A DNA stretch of 64,000 bases. Source: Collybia mongolica (Eukaryota > Basidiomycota > Agaricomycetes > Agaricales > Clitocybaceae). Where the stretch lies: assembly GCA_013420905.1 (NCBI GenBank), contig JAAXNY010000001.1, positions 7,564,001-7,628,000 on the forward strand, given 5' to 3'. Position numbers and translations under genes: made by a program. The notes below the pieces were generated by a model. It did no database searches. It saw only the letters and a list, made by a program, of their open reading frames with translations, and was not told the origin of the DNA. Positions 44,642 through 57,207 of this stretch are shown here, piece after piece (within the stretch, counting starts at the first letter, position 1; the number at the start of each line of letters is the position of its first letter).

Positions 44642-46979
44642 TTACAAGCGAGCGTCTTTCGGCATCTGTTTTAGTGCCTGCCGAACACCTAGGTCTCCCA
44701 GAACATCCTCCGCTGTGGGACAATTTTGAGTTGTTACAATAGAGACATGGGCACCTTGACTTACTTCCGCCAAGGATACTAGGAATGTCGAAACTATGAG
44801 CACCCAAACTGAGCCTTGAAAATGAGGAAACTTACGCGTCGAATCCTATATTGGTGTGGTACTGGAACGTAAAGAAAGTCAAACATCAAATCAGGTGAAT
44901 AGATCGGGATGCAAACATGTTCAATAAATCGTCCCATTCCTATAAGGTGCAATTAGTGAATGTAGAATCCGGGGTCGGTAGACTTTTACACACCAGTTTT
45001 TGTTATTCCACGTCCACCGAATATCTAGCCATCATTGAGAAACGATTACGGTTAGCTGATACTCAACACATACCTGTACAGCATCTCGGGCAGTGTCCTG
45101 TGCTGTCTCTGTACAGTACTTCTTCAAGAATGCAATTTGCCTGGTGGTGATGAGTCTTAATATGCAATTGAACTAGTAAAGGGTTCGCTCACCCTGCTAA
45201 GAGATTAGATTGTTGCTTGTAGTTCATGTTGTTCATTTGATAAGTTATGTTCTCGAGCCATGCTTGGGCACTTTCTACGCGTGAAATCATAGCCGCCAGT
45301 CTTGCACGAATCACAGCTTGGGAGTTAAGAGGCTTGCCGAAAACCTTTCGTTGCATTGTCCATCTTTGGTCAAGAAGTTAGCCAAAGTTGTGGTATACTG
45401 CACAATCTCACTTCAAACACTCCTCAACAATGAGGCGCTGTGCGCCGAGACTGCTGCAACACATAGCCCATCTGTGCTGTAGAGTAAACATAGCGCTGGT
45501 ACTCTGAGCATAATTCCACTGACCGCTCATGATTGAAATTGCTTAATATGACAACCAAACCACCTCCGTTGTCTGGACCTAATGTGTGCTCCACAGGAAC
45601 CTTGATGTTGTCAAAGGTGACGAACGCTGTTCCAGATGCAGGGCCGTATGATGTGTTGATATGCTTGGTCTCCACTCCTTCGCCACGCTCAATAAGTAGC
45701 ACTACCATGCCCTTATCTGTTCTGCAGCCGGTAACGAAATAGTCAGCAAAGGTACCATTCGTAATCCATTTCTTCATTCATTCATTCATTAGCCTTGAAG
45801 AAATATATGTCGAATAACCCATACCTTAGTCCCTAAATAAGACGTAAATAGGGTCTGAGTACTTGGGCAAAGAGCGCTTACCCGTAACGGTCCAGTACTT
45901 CCCATCGGCTGATTTCTTTGCGAATGTCTTTGTTCCCGCGACATCACTACCCGCAAATGCTTCGGTTATGGCCAATGCTACCATCTTTTTACCATCAAGC
46001 ACCTCGGCAAGAATCCTGTCCCTAATTTCAGGTCTGGCAAAATTCTTGATAGCGGGAAGACCAATCATGTTCCCCCCAGCAGCACCGTCATGATACCCCC
46101 GAGCGTGAATGCGAGACATCTCCTGCGACATGATGAGCTCGTGGAAGTAATCGACCTGGAAAGGACATTAACTATAACCAAATCAAAATAATTACTTGGA
46201 TACCTCTTCCGGTTTTACGGATCCGCCCATAATCGAGCGTCCCTTAAGGTGCTCTCCTGGGCCAAGTCTTATGGCATGGACGTTTAGCCTCGCAAATCCC
46301 TCCAGCACTTTTTGGCCAGGCTTTTTCCCCTTTTCTTGGAGCGCCTGAGCGTCTGGATAGAGGGTTTCATCGACGAAATTACGGATAACCTTTTGGAAGT
46401 TACGATGATGCTAATTGTAGAGTTTAGCAAACATAGGAGATCCTAATACGGTTGGCACATACATCCTTGTAGTAAGGGGTATGGTACCCAGCTGTGAGCC
46501 ACGTGGGCTCTGCATAAGGAACGTTGCTGAGGGCACCAACACCTCTGGAAAAGATTTGTTGTTTTTCTCCCTGTACTGTGCCGATTTGGAGCCGCGTATA
46601 CTGAGGTCGCTGAAGAACTTCGTATCGATGTAAACTGAAGAAAGCTTCTGTCGCATCCTGCCCAGCTAACATTGTCACTCTGTTAAGTCTCGAAACCTAA
46701 CAAAAAGGAACGCAACACACCTACTCCCTCATCTAAGAGGACAGACAGGCCCCCAGGATGCATTTGTGCAAATTTCGTAAGGTCAAAGACCTTGGAATCA
46801 ATGATAATCCACTATACATTCACAGTTAGTTACAGAACAGTTGGAGAATTAGATATGAAAGGATACGGACTAGGTCATCCTGTTTAGTGTGCTGCACTAC
46901 CGTCAGCGACGTCAGGCACGAGGTTTTGATGCTTCCTGACCTTAGCCACGTCCTCTTTTGTAAACACTTTCATGGCCAT
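44642..46979 (-). CDS. Cytochrome b5-acyl-CoA dehydrogenase fusion B, PTS1 -ARL
   Basis: The start MAMKVFTKEDVAK opens the cytochrome b5 domain (QMHPGG and SLHRYE heme ligands). The ACAD part has VPYAEPTW, GEHLKGRSIMGG, the signature AITEAFAGSDVAG, TKKWITNGTFADYF, FNHER and GGRGITKTG. The last exons read GFDAILGGTEDVLGDLGVRQ, ending MPKDARL. The likely catalytic Glu is in GGTED. Between VTG and KWITNG the frame needs an 8-nt exon (45,825-45,832) giving the GTK codons. An (ATTC)n tract lies in the following intron. It is the last gene of a three-gene head-to-tail array with C and D, and the most divergent of the three. About 515 residues, all key residues present. Confidence 0.87.
45825..45832 (-). 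other. 8-nt microexon of fusion B
   Basis: GGACTAAG lies between an AG acceptor and a GTATGG donor. It connects ACG-G upstream to AAA-TGG downstream to give T-G-T-K-K-W, exactly the residues seen in the other copies. Flanking introns are 49 and 53 nt. Confidence 0.7.
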
Positions 46980-47362
46980 TCGTATGAGCCCTGGAGATAA
47001 TCGGAGTCTTCAACCCCAGCATATCTTTATATCAGGCTTGACACCGAGTAACGACCATAGCATCAATCGACCAACCCGCTGATAAACAATTTCAGGCATG
47101 AACCCCACCCTATCTTCATATAACTCCATATATTCACAGTCGGTGAAATCGAGAAGAAAGTTTGCAGCCTTTTATTCAACAACCGCGCGGCGATAGGAAC
47201 TCTGGGTCTCAAAGGGTACAATCCTCCTTCCTTTATTGTCGACATGAGCCGACGAGCCCCCAAGGCTTTAGTGCTTGAAATATATACCTGCTGTGGTGTT
47301 GGTAAACTTTTCAAAATGTACTGGTTTGTTTCTACTGAATGTAACAGTGACATGTTGATATG
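46980..47362. other. Spacer between fusions B and C
   Basis: 383 bp between the start of B and the stop of C, on the same strand. It must contain the B promoter. No distinctive motif was recognised. Confidence 0.4.
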
Positions 47363-49737
47363 CTAGAGCCGGGCATTCTTTGGCATATTCCTCAATGCCT
47401 GTCGCACTCCCAAGTCCCCCAACACATCCTCCGCTACCATTGCATGCGTAAGCAAAACGGCGGTAAAACCAAAATAGGCTGCTCAACATACCTCCTCCGC
47501 CGACGCTTTTTTTTTTCAAGTGTGGATCTCGATCAGATGGTATTTTCTAAATGATGAGCGAGACTTACGCATCAACGAGAAGAGTTCTGTGATACTGAGA
47601 AGCACGTCGGTCAAATATATAGCCTCCAAATTTAGACCACTAACATGTTCAACGAATTTGCCCATTCCAGTGCGCGTTATACCACGACCCCCAAAAATCT
47701 ACCAAGAGCTTGTCTTCTTGCTTAGTCATGCGGAATAAATGGTGCCAACCTGTACAGCATCCCTTGCAGTATCCTGAGCAGCCCTTGTCGAATACATCTT
47801 TGAAAATGCAATCTGGCTGGGGATGCTGGTTCAGGTATATTTGTGATGGGAGTGAGAGGGAAATTTACCCAGCAAGATGAGTGGCTTGTTGTGAGTAGTT
47901 CATATGCGTCATCTGAAAAGTGATGCTCTCAAGCCAAGCTTGAGAACTCTCTATACGCGTAATCATAGCCGCCAGCTTCGAACGTATAATTGCCTGAGAT
48001 GCAAGAGGTTTCCCGAATGCTTGTCTCTGTGTTACCCATCTAATGGTTTGATGTTAGAGTCAAAGTGGGACAACAAATTGTAGACATTTACCTCAGACAT
48101 TCCTCGACAATGATCCTCTGCGCGCCGATTGAATCACAAATTAAACCCCAGCTGCATGTCCAAAACTGAGCATACTAAGGGGTGTACTTGTTGGGAACGA
48201 ACCGTTCATGATTGAAGTTGCTCAGGATGACTTGCAGGCCTCCGTTGTCTAGCCCGAGTGTGTTTTCGTAGGGAACCCAGACATTATCGAAAGTAACGAA
48301 AGCCGTTCCTGCAGCAGTCGAGTATGACGTTCGAATTGGTTTTGTTTCCACTCCTTCACCTCGAGAGATAACAATAACTACCAATGCTCCTTTATCCGTC
48401 TTGCAACCAACGGTGAAATAGTCTGCGTATGTGCCATTTGTGATCCATTTCTAATATGAATTCTATTCAATTTCGCCTTGATTTTGAGAGATGAAGAGTT
48501 CATAGCCAACCTTCCTGCACGGGTTAAATTCGCGTTAGAGGGCCTCCGAGACTGAATGAAAGTGTCTCGTACGTTCCATTCACAACCCATCCGTCCGGAA
48601 CGCGTTTTGCAGAGCATTTCAAGCCAGCAACATCACTCCCTGCAAATGCCTCTGTGACAGCAAGACATACGAACTTCTTCCCTGCAAGAACTTCCGGTAC
48701 GATCTTGTCACGTAGTGCAGGCTTCCCAAAGTTGAGTATTGGGGGCAAACCTTAATCCTCATCAGCTGGAATGTGCAAATATCATTCCCACTTACCAATA
48801 CACGTTCCCCCACCTAGTCCATGCCTATACCCATGTGCATGAATGCGGGAAAATTCTTGGGCGATAATCAATTCATGAAAGTAGTCAAACTACCATCGAG
48901 GTAACTGTGACCTTAGTTAAGTAGTGGCGGGACGCAATAGCGTACCTCCTCCGGCTTCACAATCCCACCCATCAAAATCCGTCCCTCAAGGTGCTTACCG
49001 GGGCCGAGCCGCATGGCAATGAGATTGAGCTTTGCCATCTCATCAAAGACGTGCTTGGATGGAGTCTTCCCATCTTCCTCTCTCGCCTGTGCATCTGCGA
49101 ATACAACCTCTTCTACAAACTTCCGTACTGCAAATTGAAAACGACGATGGCTCTATTGAAATTCTCGCATTCACTAAGGCACTATAATTTGAAGAACAAA
49201 AACATACATCCTTATAGTACGGAGAGTGGTAGCCAAGACTCAGCCACGTTGGTTCAGCGTAAGGGACACGGCTCAAAGCCCCAGCGACATGTGGAGCAGA
49301 ATTTGATCGACCTGTTATGGTTCCTATCTTCAGCCGCGCATACTGTGGCCTTTGGAGAATCTCAGAGCGGTGTAGACTGAAAAATGCTTCGGTAGCATCT
49401 TTCCCAGCTTGAGGAAATCGTAATGGTCAGGTAGTACGATATGTATGAGGAGCTGGGAAAAGCAATACCTATATCTTGATCCAGTAAGACCGAGCGTCCT
49501 CCAGGGTGCATTTCTGCGAACTTTGAGAGGTCATAAACGTCAGAGTCGATTATTACCCACTAGGTGGTTGTTAAACAATGTCGTAATATAGAGTATAGGT
49601 GGCTTCGGCTCACTAAGTCTCCCTGTTTGTCGTGCTTTAAAAAGTAGGTAGTTAGGGGACCAAGCAATTGCAATATTGCCTTAGCAAAGCACCTCAGCCA
49701 CTACACTTTCCGTGAGGATTGACTGGTCAAAGGCCAT
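47363..49737 (-). CDS. Cytochrome b5-acyl-CoA dehydrogenase fusion C, PTS1 -ARL
   Basis: The start MAFDQSILTESVVAE joins to HDKQGDL and WVIIDSDVYDLSKF. The heme ligands are in EMHPGG and SLHRSE. The ACAD part carries VPYAEPTW, the signature AVTEAFAGSDVAG, VPDGWVVNG, KWITNGTYADYF, SNFNHERF and GGRGITRTGMG. It ends MPKNARL. The usual LLGG before the catalytic Glu reads VGGG here (DAVGGGAED), a Leu-to-Gly change that may affect the active-site loop. The frame across VNGT-KK requires a 4-nt exon at 48,511-48,514. An A10 run sits just before the GGGAED acceptor. All other blocks are intact. It is the middle gene of the array and closest to D. Confidence 0.85.
48511..48514 (-). other. 4-nt microexon of fusion C
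   Basis: GAAG is flanked by an AG acceptor (GTGCAG) and a GTTGGC donor. It joins GGA-AC upstream and AAA-TGG downstream into G-T-K-K-W. The flanking introns are 58 and 60 nt. No other join keeps the frame and the conserved KKWITNG. Confidence 0.65.
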
Positions 49738-50033
49738 TCAAGAGCTTTGATTGAGTAATGAACTCAACAGAATCGTAAATTGTTCCTGAGTGCAAGGTGG
49801 GTACCAAAATGTAAACGGGTTATTTTAGATCTATGGCAATATGGCAAGTCCAGTACCGGTAGTACCGGTAGGACGTACTCACGTTAATCATGTGGCTGAT
49901 ATCAACCCAGAGAGTCAGAAGACCTCTTGAGTACTTGTTCGTGTTCCTTTCTACATTATGAGTGTACAAACTACACATTTAAATAATATATAAGTTGTAT
50001 GCTCTACACCGATTTCTATGTTTGAGTGAACAA

Positions 50034-52398
50034 TTATAGACGAGCGTTCTTGGGCATTTTCCGCAAAGCTTGTCGCACACCCAGATCACCGAGGACATCT
50101 TCAGCTACAATCCTTGTATTAAGCAAAAGGCAGATGTAGAAGAGAGGAAAGGGGGCAAACCTCCTCCAAGGACGCTGTTAAGATGGGGGCGGTAATTCAG
50201 TACACAGTATGTATTGGAAAAATCAAGTGACTAACGCATCGAAGGGCACGGTGCGGTGATACTTAAATCAAACCCATGTGAGTAATCTGTCAAGAGAGTG
50301 ACCGGGAACGAACGAACATGTTCAATGAATCGACCCATTCCTGTATCCAAGTGCTCAGAAAATGATTGTGAAGGCCGATAATATAGACATACCTGTCTTC
50401 GTGATACCTCGTCCACCGAAGATCTATAATTCTCACATTAGAGTCTCAAAGATTAACAATTGAAAAAGAAGCGCGCCTGAACAGCATCCCTAGCTGTTTC
50501 CTGCGCAGTTTCCGTGCAGTATTTCTTCACAAACGCAATTTGACTGTAAATATTAGGTGAGGTGGTAGCTCCATAAGATGTTTGCATTAGACTCGCCCTG
50601 CTAAATGATTTGCTTGTTCTTTATAATTCATATGATTCATTTGATAGGTGATGTTCTCAAGCCAGTTCTGTGCACTCTCCACCCGTGCGATCATTGCGGC
50701 AAGTTTCGAGCGGATAACAGCCTGGGAGGTGAGGGGCTTCCCAAACACTTGTCGTTGAGTGGCCCATCTTCAACTAATATCAGTCGAAGCCCCATATCTG
50801 CGAAGGCATAGCGGCATACTTAAGGCATTCCTCAACAATGTATCTTTGGCCACCGACACTGCCACACGACATACCCCAACTGAGAAGAAGTAAGATGCAG
50901 AATCATGACGATAGAGAATGACACAAACCGTTCGTGGTTGAAGTTGCTCAAAATGACTTGGAGACCACCGTTGTCCGAGCCCAACGTATTCTCATACGGA
51001 ACAAATACGTTTTCGAAGGTGACATATCCAGTTCCAGCAGTCGTGGAGTAGGAGGTCTTGATAGTCTTCGTTTCTACACCAGGTCCTCGCTCAATGACGA
51101 GTACGACCATTCCACCCTGGTCAGTGCGACATCCAACAGTGAAATAATCTGCGAAAGTAGCGTTCGTGATCCATTTCTGCAGAAAAGGGACTTAAGCCAC
51201 GAAAATTGATGCATTCATAATTCATTATTACCTTGCTAAATATCGACCAGGTGCGCTGCGGTTAAGCCCTTGCTAGACCTTCAACGAAGATCGACTTACG
51301 TTCCTGTCACCACCCAACCATCATCGACGCGTTTGGCGTGACATTTTAAGCCAGCTACATCGCTGCCCGCAAAGGCTTCCGTAATTGCCAAGCACACCAG
51401 TTTCTTGCCTTCAAACACCTCCCGAACGACTTTGTCGCGTATGGCAGGCTTTCCAAAGTTCATAATCGGTGGAAGGCCTTCAAAAAATCATAAGCTGTAA
51501 TATTAGCAGAGGGGATTGACGTAACTCACCGATATATGTTCCTCCACCACAACCGTCGTAATACCCTCGCGCATTGATGCGAGCGACTTCTTGGCCCATG
51601 ATAAGCTCGTGGAAGTAGTCAAACTAGCATCGAATGGGGTTACTCCAGCTTGTGTCTGTGATCCGCCAAAAAGAAAAAGCGACCGACCTCTTCGGGCTTT
51701 ACGATGCCCCCCATGAGCTCGCGTCCTCTGAGATGCTTTCCGGGACCGAGGCGCATTGCAATGATATTGAGTCGAGCCATCTCGTCAAAGACGCTCTGTG
51801 AAGGTCGCTTTCCATCTTCCTCTCGAGCGTGGGCGTCAGGGATCATCCACTCTTCGACGAATTTCCTAAATGCCATTTGGAAGCGACGATGGTGCTACGG
51901 ACGTTGAGCTAGAAATAACGAAGGCCATTAAATAACTCACATCTTTATAATAGGGGCTATAATATCCTTGGGTGAGCCATGTCGGCTCTGCATATGGCAC
52001 TTTGCTCAAGGCCCCGACCTCACGAGGGAATATTTGTTGTTCTTCTCCAGCGACGACACCAATTTGGAGGCGAGCGTATTGTGGCTTCTGGAGGACCTCA
52101 TACCGGTGCAGGCTGAAGAAGATAGTAGTAGCATCTTGCCCAGCTATGTGGACCCCGTAAGCGCCAAGATGGAGCGGCTATACATAAAGACTCACCAACT
52201 TCCTCGTCCAACAAGACAGACAGACCACCAGGGTGCATCTGAGCGAACTTAGACAGATCAAAGACCTTCGAGTCTACGATGACCCACTATATTTCTTATT
52301 CAGTTGGACCCCCTAGTATAAAGTTATGAGTCTCTTACAAGATCGCCTTGCTTGTTGTGCTTCGCGACCTCCTCTTTCGTGAATTGCTTGGAAGCCAT
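50034..52398 (-). CDS. Cytochrome b5-acyl-CoA dehydrogenase fusion D, PTS1 -ARL
   Basis: The start MASKQFTKEEVAKHNKQGDL is one exon; the intron present after VAK in A, B, C and E is absent here. The cytochrome b5 part has WVIVDSKVFDL, QMHPGG and SLHRYE. The ACAD part has VPYAEPTW, MRLGPGKHLRG, the signature AITEAFAGSDVAG, VVTG-T, KKWITNATFADYF, GGRGITKTGMG and VLGGAEDVL with the likely catalytic Glu. The C-terminus is MPKNARL. A 4-nt exon (CAAG, 51,232-51,235) supplies part of the KK pair. About 515 residues with no missing block. First gene of the array, 234 bp from the GH79 stop. Confidence 0.88.
51232..51235 (-). other. 4-nt microexon of fusion D
   Basis: CAAG sits between a TTTAG acceptor and a GTAATA donor. 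It joins GGA-AC and AAA-TGG into G-T-K-K-W. Flanking introns are 64 and 55 nt. The same position is used in C, so the structure predates their duplication. Confidence 0.7.
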
Positions 52399-52631
52399 TT
52401 TCTTCTGTCCTCAGTACTCGTTGAATGACACGACCTGAGGTTGTAGTGGGGATGAAAAGGCAAGATTTTGCCGGAAACGCGTCTTGAAATACCCCGGGTG
52501 GCTGGAATTGGGTATGAGCGGGAGACGCTGGCTACCGAGCCACTCGAGCCAATCACATGAGAGATGTTGGATATTTATCAGATTATATAGTTAAGGGTCG
52601 CTTCCGCAGCCTTGCTCACTTATACTTTTTT

Positions 52632-54811
52632 TTACAAAAACACTAATACCGCCTCGGAGGCGCGCACATCTATCTTTCCTCCCCTCACTTTCTCTTCTAC
52701 AACCTTTCCAGAAGCCACTCCCTGCGCGAATGTCTGACCAGCCCATGAGGTAACATCTGCCTCCTTCACATCGGCCCCAGGTGCCGTCAAGCGACGAATA
52801 GTCACCTGGCTGCTGGGATGCTGTTTGAAGGAAGAGATATCAAAAGTCGAAACAGGACGCGGGATAGTTTGGGTTTGATTGTAGATTTGAAGATTTAACA
52901 GGGCAAGCTTGGCGGGGAAGCGATGTCTTGTCGGGAGAGCATCATCCCAAAACCCATAAGCGACTAATTCTCCTGCCGATTTGTCTCCGAGCGCGGTTGT
53001 TATTGTGGATCCATTCGCTTGACGTCCTGGGTAGATATTGGCAATTCTGAGAGATTTAGAGCGCCCGAGGGCTTCGGCAACGAATAGATACGCGGAGTAG
53101 GATGGGAAGACCTTAACTGGTCCGTTCATGTTTTGGACAGGATACCTGACAGATGTCAACAAAACCTCGTCGACGAAAGGTAGCTCACAAACCAAAGGTT
53201 GTAGAAACTTAACCCTATAAGAATTGGTCAGTTCAGTAGCTAGGACTGATGGTCGTGCAAACGCACCTCCGTGGTTCAGCTGAGTACTGCTCTGGAGTGC
53301 GAGAGGTCCGCCTTGGTGAATATACATCCTGTAGGGAATTTCACCTTAGGGCTTATCGCCTATCATCTGAGCAATGGCGTACCGTGAAACGTTCAACGAT
53401 GCAGCATAAAAGGTTGTGTCAAGCTGCAAAAGCATAGATTGACGTGTATTTGTTTTTAATATCGAAAAGTTAGCGTACCAGCCAGAGCGCTTGTCCGAAA
53501 GTATTGCTGACGTTATTTCGCCCCGAACAAGAGACAGAATTATACTCCCCTAACATCATTATTTCAGATAGTGCTCATCTGCTTCATAATGAACATACCA
53601 ATGACGAAGGATTCGGGACCTAATTGTTGTCGAACTGACTGAATTCGCGGTTGCCAAAGGTCTAAATATCTATAGCAGAATTAGAGTTGTATCTTGAACA
53701 TAACCATATCAAACGTACTGTGCCAAACGCGTATGGTTGACCTGAAGAGTAGTTAAATTTCTTGGAGGGCGGAAGCAAAGGAAATGCATACCAGATTTGG
53801 TAAGGTTGCAACGGCAATTCTTGGAGGGTCACAAACCTGTAGCGTCATGAATGAAAGTGAGACATAGGGAGACACAGGAGACGATGGACCCACACTGTAT
53901 TGATAAGTGTGCTCGCTGCAAGACCTCACGACCTTGTCTTTGTTGACACCTGCATTTAAAGTGCTGACACAATCTAGCGCATTGGCTGCGCCTGGTGTGT
54001 CGTATGGCCAGATTGGATCTTCGACAGTGGCAGCTACCTGGAAGGTTGGTGCTTTCGAGCCCAAGGCAGTGGATATGTTTTTAGCCCAGGTCTAAACAAC
54101 AGGCTTAAATAAAATAACCGATGAGAGGGGACCGCCTTACACCCCATATACTGGTATAATTTTGAGGAGTAAAACTCAAATAGTGGTCGGGTTCATTTCC
54201 GACTAGATTACAGCTGAATTAGCACCCAATCCTGAGATGAGGTAAGAAACTCACTTTCGAGCATGTCTAATTGTGGCCCGAGAGCCTTTGCAGCCGCGGC
54301 AGCCATGTCCAGCGCGCCTTGGAATTTCAAGTCATGAAGGTCCTATCAATTGCAATATAAATTATATCTCTGCCGGAGTCACTAACACACACACCAGGTT
54401 CAAGACGACCTTAGTACCTTTTGGTAACAATTTAACTGAGTCCCAGAACCCGGGCCCAACCGTTGTGTTCCGTAGTGCCCCAGTGCTATCCACGAAATTT
54501 ACAAGGCTAACCTGCTGCGACGCATTCCAGTAGGTCGAGTCCGCAGTAATTCCACCGATCCGGACTTCAGCAGGGACTCCCGTGCGAGCTTTTAGGTTCT
54601 CAAGCAGGTTTTTCGTTAGCAGGTTCGGCGCCGACGTGTTTCCTACAAACTCCTCGAAGAATGCGGTTTCAATACTGAAACTTCCCAGAGCTGGGTGGAG
54701 CGGATGTGAGGCCGTCGATGGTAGCGAGGCAGGACCTGCGAGCTTGAGCTCAGATAAAGCCACAGCATTGGGTACCAGGAGACAGAAGAATCCAAGGATT
54801 TTGAAAGCCAT
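52632..54811 (-). CDS. Secreted GH79 beta-glucuronidase-like glycosidase
   Basis: The start MAFKILGFFCLLVPNAVA is a signal peptide, so the protein is secreted. The GH79 catalytic barrel follows: TGVPAEVRIGG, GTKVVLNLDLHDL, the acid/base Glu in MLESNEPDHY, ATVEDPIWPYDTPG, SEHTYQYS, and the nucleophile Glu in VIGEYNSVSC. The C-terminal half ends in the family's beta-domain (LNLQIYNQT, VTIRRLTAPGADV, TWxGQTFA-like SWAGQTFAQG). Fungal GH79 enzymes release glucuronic acid or its methyl ether, for example from arabinogalactan proteins. About ten exons are needed. The alternative methionine four codons upstream is not an ATG. It interrupts the beta-oxidation genes and shares a divergent region with the racemase-like gene; a functional link is not evident. 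Confidence 0.85.
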
Positions 54812-55269
54812 GGCTCGAAAGGGCAATGGTTCTTGAGGGGACTTAAGTATGGTTTGTTGTAGTCACATTATCTGTGCGGTCCGCTAAGTTCTTGGAGAAC
54901 ATGTGGAGACTTCTGAAGAACCCCAGAAACACGAAGAAAGAAGAAGTCAAAACTGAAGTCACAAGGACGTCGCGTGATTGGTGGCATGTTCGTCAATCAA
55001 TGCTGGCAATATTTTTCATCATTGCGTTTTTGATTCTTCCCGCAGAATTCTTCATAGAGCGTGGATCTGAATGTGACAGATAAGGCTGGCAGCAACTTGA
55101 GACCAAGATGCGTAAAAGCAATTCAGCGCGGATCACACGGCATAAAAAGTTTGTCCAGGCGTGCAATAGCTGAAATAATAAACATGTCAAACACCTGCGA
55201 CAGGCACCGGCTCGACAATAACCGCCTGCCAGTGTGATCATTCGAAATGGTTTCCCAACGCTAGCGTTC
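54812..55269. promoter_or_regulatory. Divergent region, GH79 / racemase-like gene
   Basis: 458 bp that must hold both promoters. A frame at 54,874-55,083 looks fortuitous. No clear binding site for fatty-acid regulators was recognised. Confidence 0.35.
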
Positions 55270-56848
55270 ATGTCCCTCTCTGGCCTAAGTGTAATTGAGG
55301 TAAATAAAGATTATCAATCTTATGTAGTCAAATCTCTCAACTCAAGTCCAGTTTGCTGGTCTGGCCCCCGGCCCGTTCGCGGGCTTAATCCTCGCAGATA
55401 ATGGGGCGTCCGTTACGCGTGTCGACAAGCCATCCTCTATCTCAACTGACGTCCTGTGTCGCGGAAAGAGATCCATTGCCATAAATTCGAAGGTTCCGAG
55501 TGGACGAGAGGCTTTGAAGAAGTTGATATCGTCGGCTGATATTCTAATTGACCCCTTCCGACCTGGCGTTATGGAAAAGCTTGGGCTGGGTCCTGAGGTA
55601 TTTTTGGGGGGGGATGGAAAAAAGGGGCTGAATGAGAAACTCATATATGCAAGGATTGTGGGGTAAGACGAGGGTTGCTCTTGCTCCTCAACAGTATATA
55701 CCCGCCAATCCTAACCCACTTGTTAGCTTCCCCAGAACAGGTGCTACTCAAGAAATGTCTCCCTAGGAAACTTACTGAATTGGATCAGGACCTCACAAGG
55801 ATATGGCTGGTAAGCGAAGGTCGTTTACACACCTCATTTCTCTGACAAGATCCAAGGTCATGATATTAATTATATTGCTCTCAGCGGAGCTTTGGCGGTA
55901 CGTAATACCGTTTTACTACAATTTTTCAAAGATTAAAATATTTTTGAAGATGCTTCCTGGCCCTGACAAGCCAAGCTTTCCATTAAATCTTCTCGCTGAC
56001 TTCGCCGGTGGGGGGCTTATCTGTGTTGTTGGCATTCTTCTAGCTTTAATCGAGCGTGGCAAGAGTGGACGCGGACAGATCGTGAACGCTGATATGGTGA
56101 GTTTGAATCGCCCCTTTTTCTTGCACAAACGAGCTAAACGCGTTCTTAGGTTTCTGGCGCGCAATATGTTGCAGCATTTCCATTACTTCATGCATTGATC
56201 CCTAGCTCGCCGCTCTTCGGGAAAGAGCGAGGAAATAACACCCTTGATGGAGGTGCCCCATTCTATGATATCTATACCTGTAGGGATGGCGGTTGGATGT
56301 CTGTGGGATGCCTTGAACCACAATTTTTTAAGGAATTTATCACCCACTTTTCGGCTGGCTTACCGCAGGACTTTGCATTCTTGAATGGGTGGCGGCCAAA
56401 CAGCGATACCCAATCAGACCGGGATCAGTGGCCGAGACTAAAAGAATACCTGCAGAAAGGCTTTATGACCAACACCAAGGATTATTGGGCGCAAATATTT
56501 CACGGTACGTTACATACCTTCATTCTGTTATTTGCGTTAATTAAGTGGTGATAATATCCTATCACAGGCACGGATGCATGTGCCCTTCCGGTTCTTTCAC
56601 CCGCCGAAGCACATGCCTCCTCAAACCTCGATCGATCGTTCCCCACGGCACACCCTCATGTCTTCGGATCGCGATCCTTTGGTGCACGAAAGCAATCCAC
56701 AACGGAGATTGTCCTCGTTGCGGGAACACACACACACGAGGTTCTCGAGGAGATCAAACTAACGGACGTCGAGAAACATCGATTAGCGTTGGACGGTGCT
56801 CTCGGGGAAGACGAACGGTTCACCTCTGCTAGAAGTCACAAGCTCTGA
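55270..56848 (+). CDS. Alpha-methylacyl-CoA racemase-like CoA-transferase III family protein, -HKL tail
   Basis: ATG 55270 starts [10 protein letters not shown] and joins to [19 protein letters not shown], the N-terminus of AMACR. Then come [12 protein letters not shown], the active-site region [50 protein letters not shown] and [17 protein letters not shown]. The C-terminus is [12 protein letters not shown] is a permissible PTS1-type tail, and AMACR of animals is peroxisomal and mitochondrial. The enzyme inverts the 2-methyl centre of branched acyl-CoAs so they can be dehydrogenated. Family relatives include formyl-CoA transferases, so the exact reaction is inferred from the closest-looking motifs. 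About six exons. Its 3' end is 359 bp from the start of fusion E on the same strand. Confidence 0.83.
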
Positions 56849-57207
56849 ACTGTCAACTGACGGCCGTCTTTCGTGCATGGTGTCTCCGGTTCGGGATTTG
56901 GGATACCCATGTTTGATGATGACCTTACTTTGAGAAAATACCATTTTTCTTGCATATCTAGTACTTTTTCATAAGTAGTACACATGTTACACACTACTAA
57001 ATTCCACTGGATTGGCATGGGGAGTCTAAGGAGCCCATGGTACTTAGTGATAGCTAGGCACGGCTGTAAACACGTGGGAATAACACCGATCGTAATGAAA
57101 GGGGGAATCACATGGATGGTCCATCGCATCCGTTAAAACTGAGACTCTGCCAGCCTGGGGTATAACACCGTTACTCCGTTTCCGCGACCATTGCGTTCAC
57201 CCCCACA
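56849..57207. other. Spacer upstream of fusion E
   Basis: 359 bp. Two similar strings, GGGAATAACACCG and GGGTATAACACCG, occur about 80 bp apart (near 57,068 and 57,159). Significance is unknown. Confidence 0.35.

Noticed and set aside
45772..45791. (ATTC)n short tandem repeat in fusion B
   Set aside because: It lies inside an intron and is too short to be more than a microsatellite; it also forms part of the acceptor context.
52399..57207. Fatty-acid response elements of the CCGAGG/CCTCGG type in promoters of the beta-oxidation genes
   Set aside because: I looked for them by eye upstream of D, E, the racemase-like and Fox2-like genes and found no convincing match. A motif scan would be needed.
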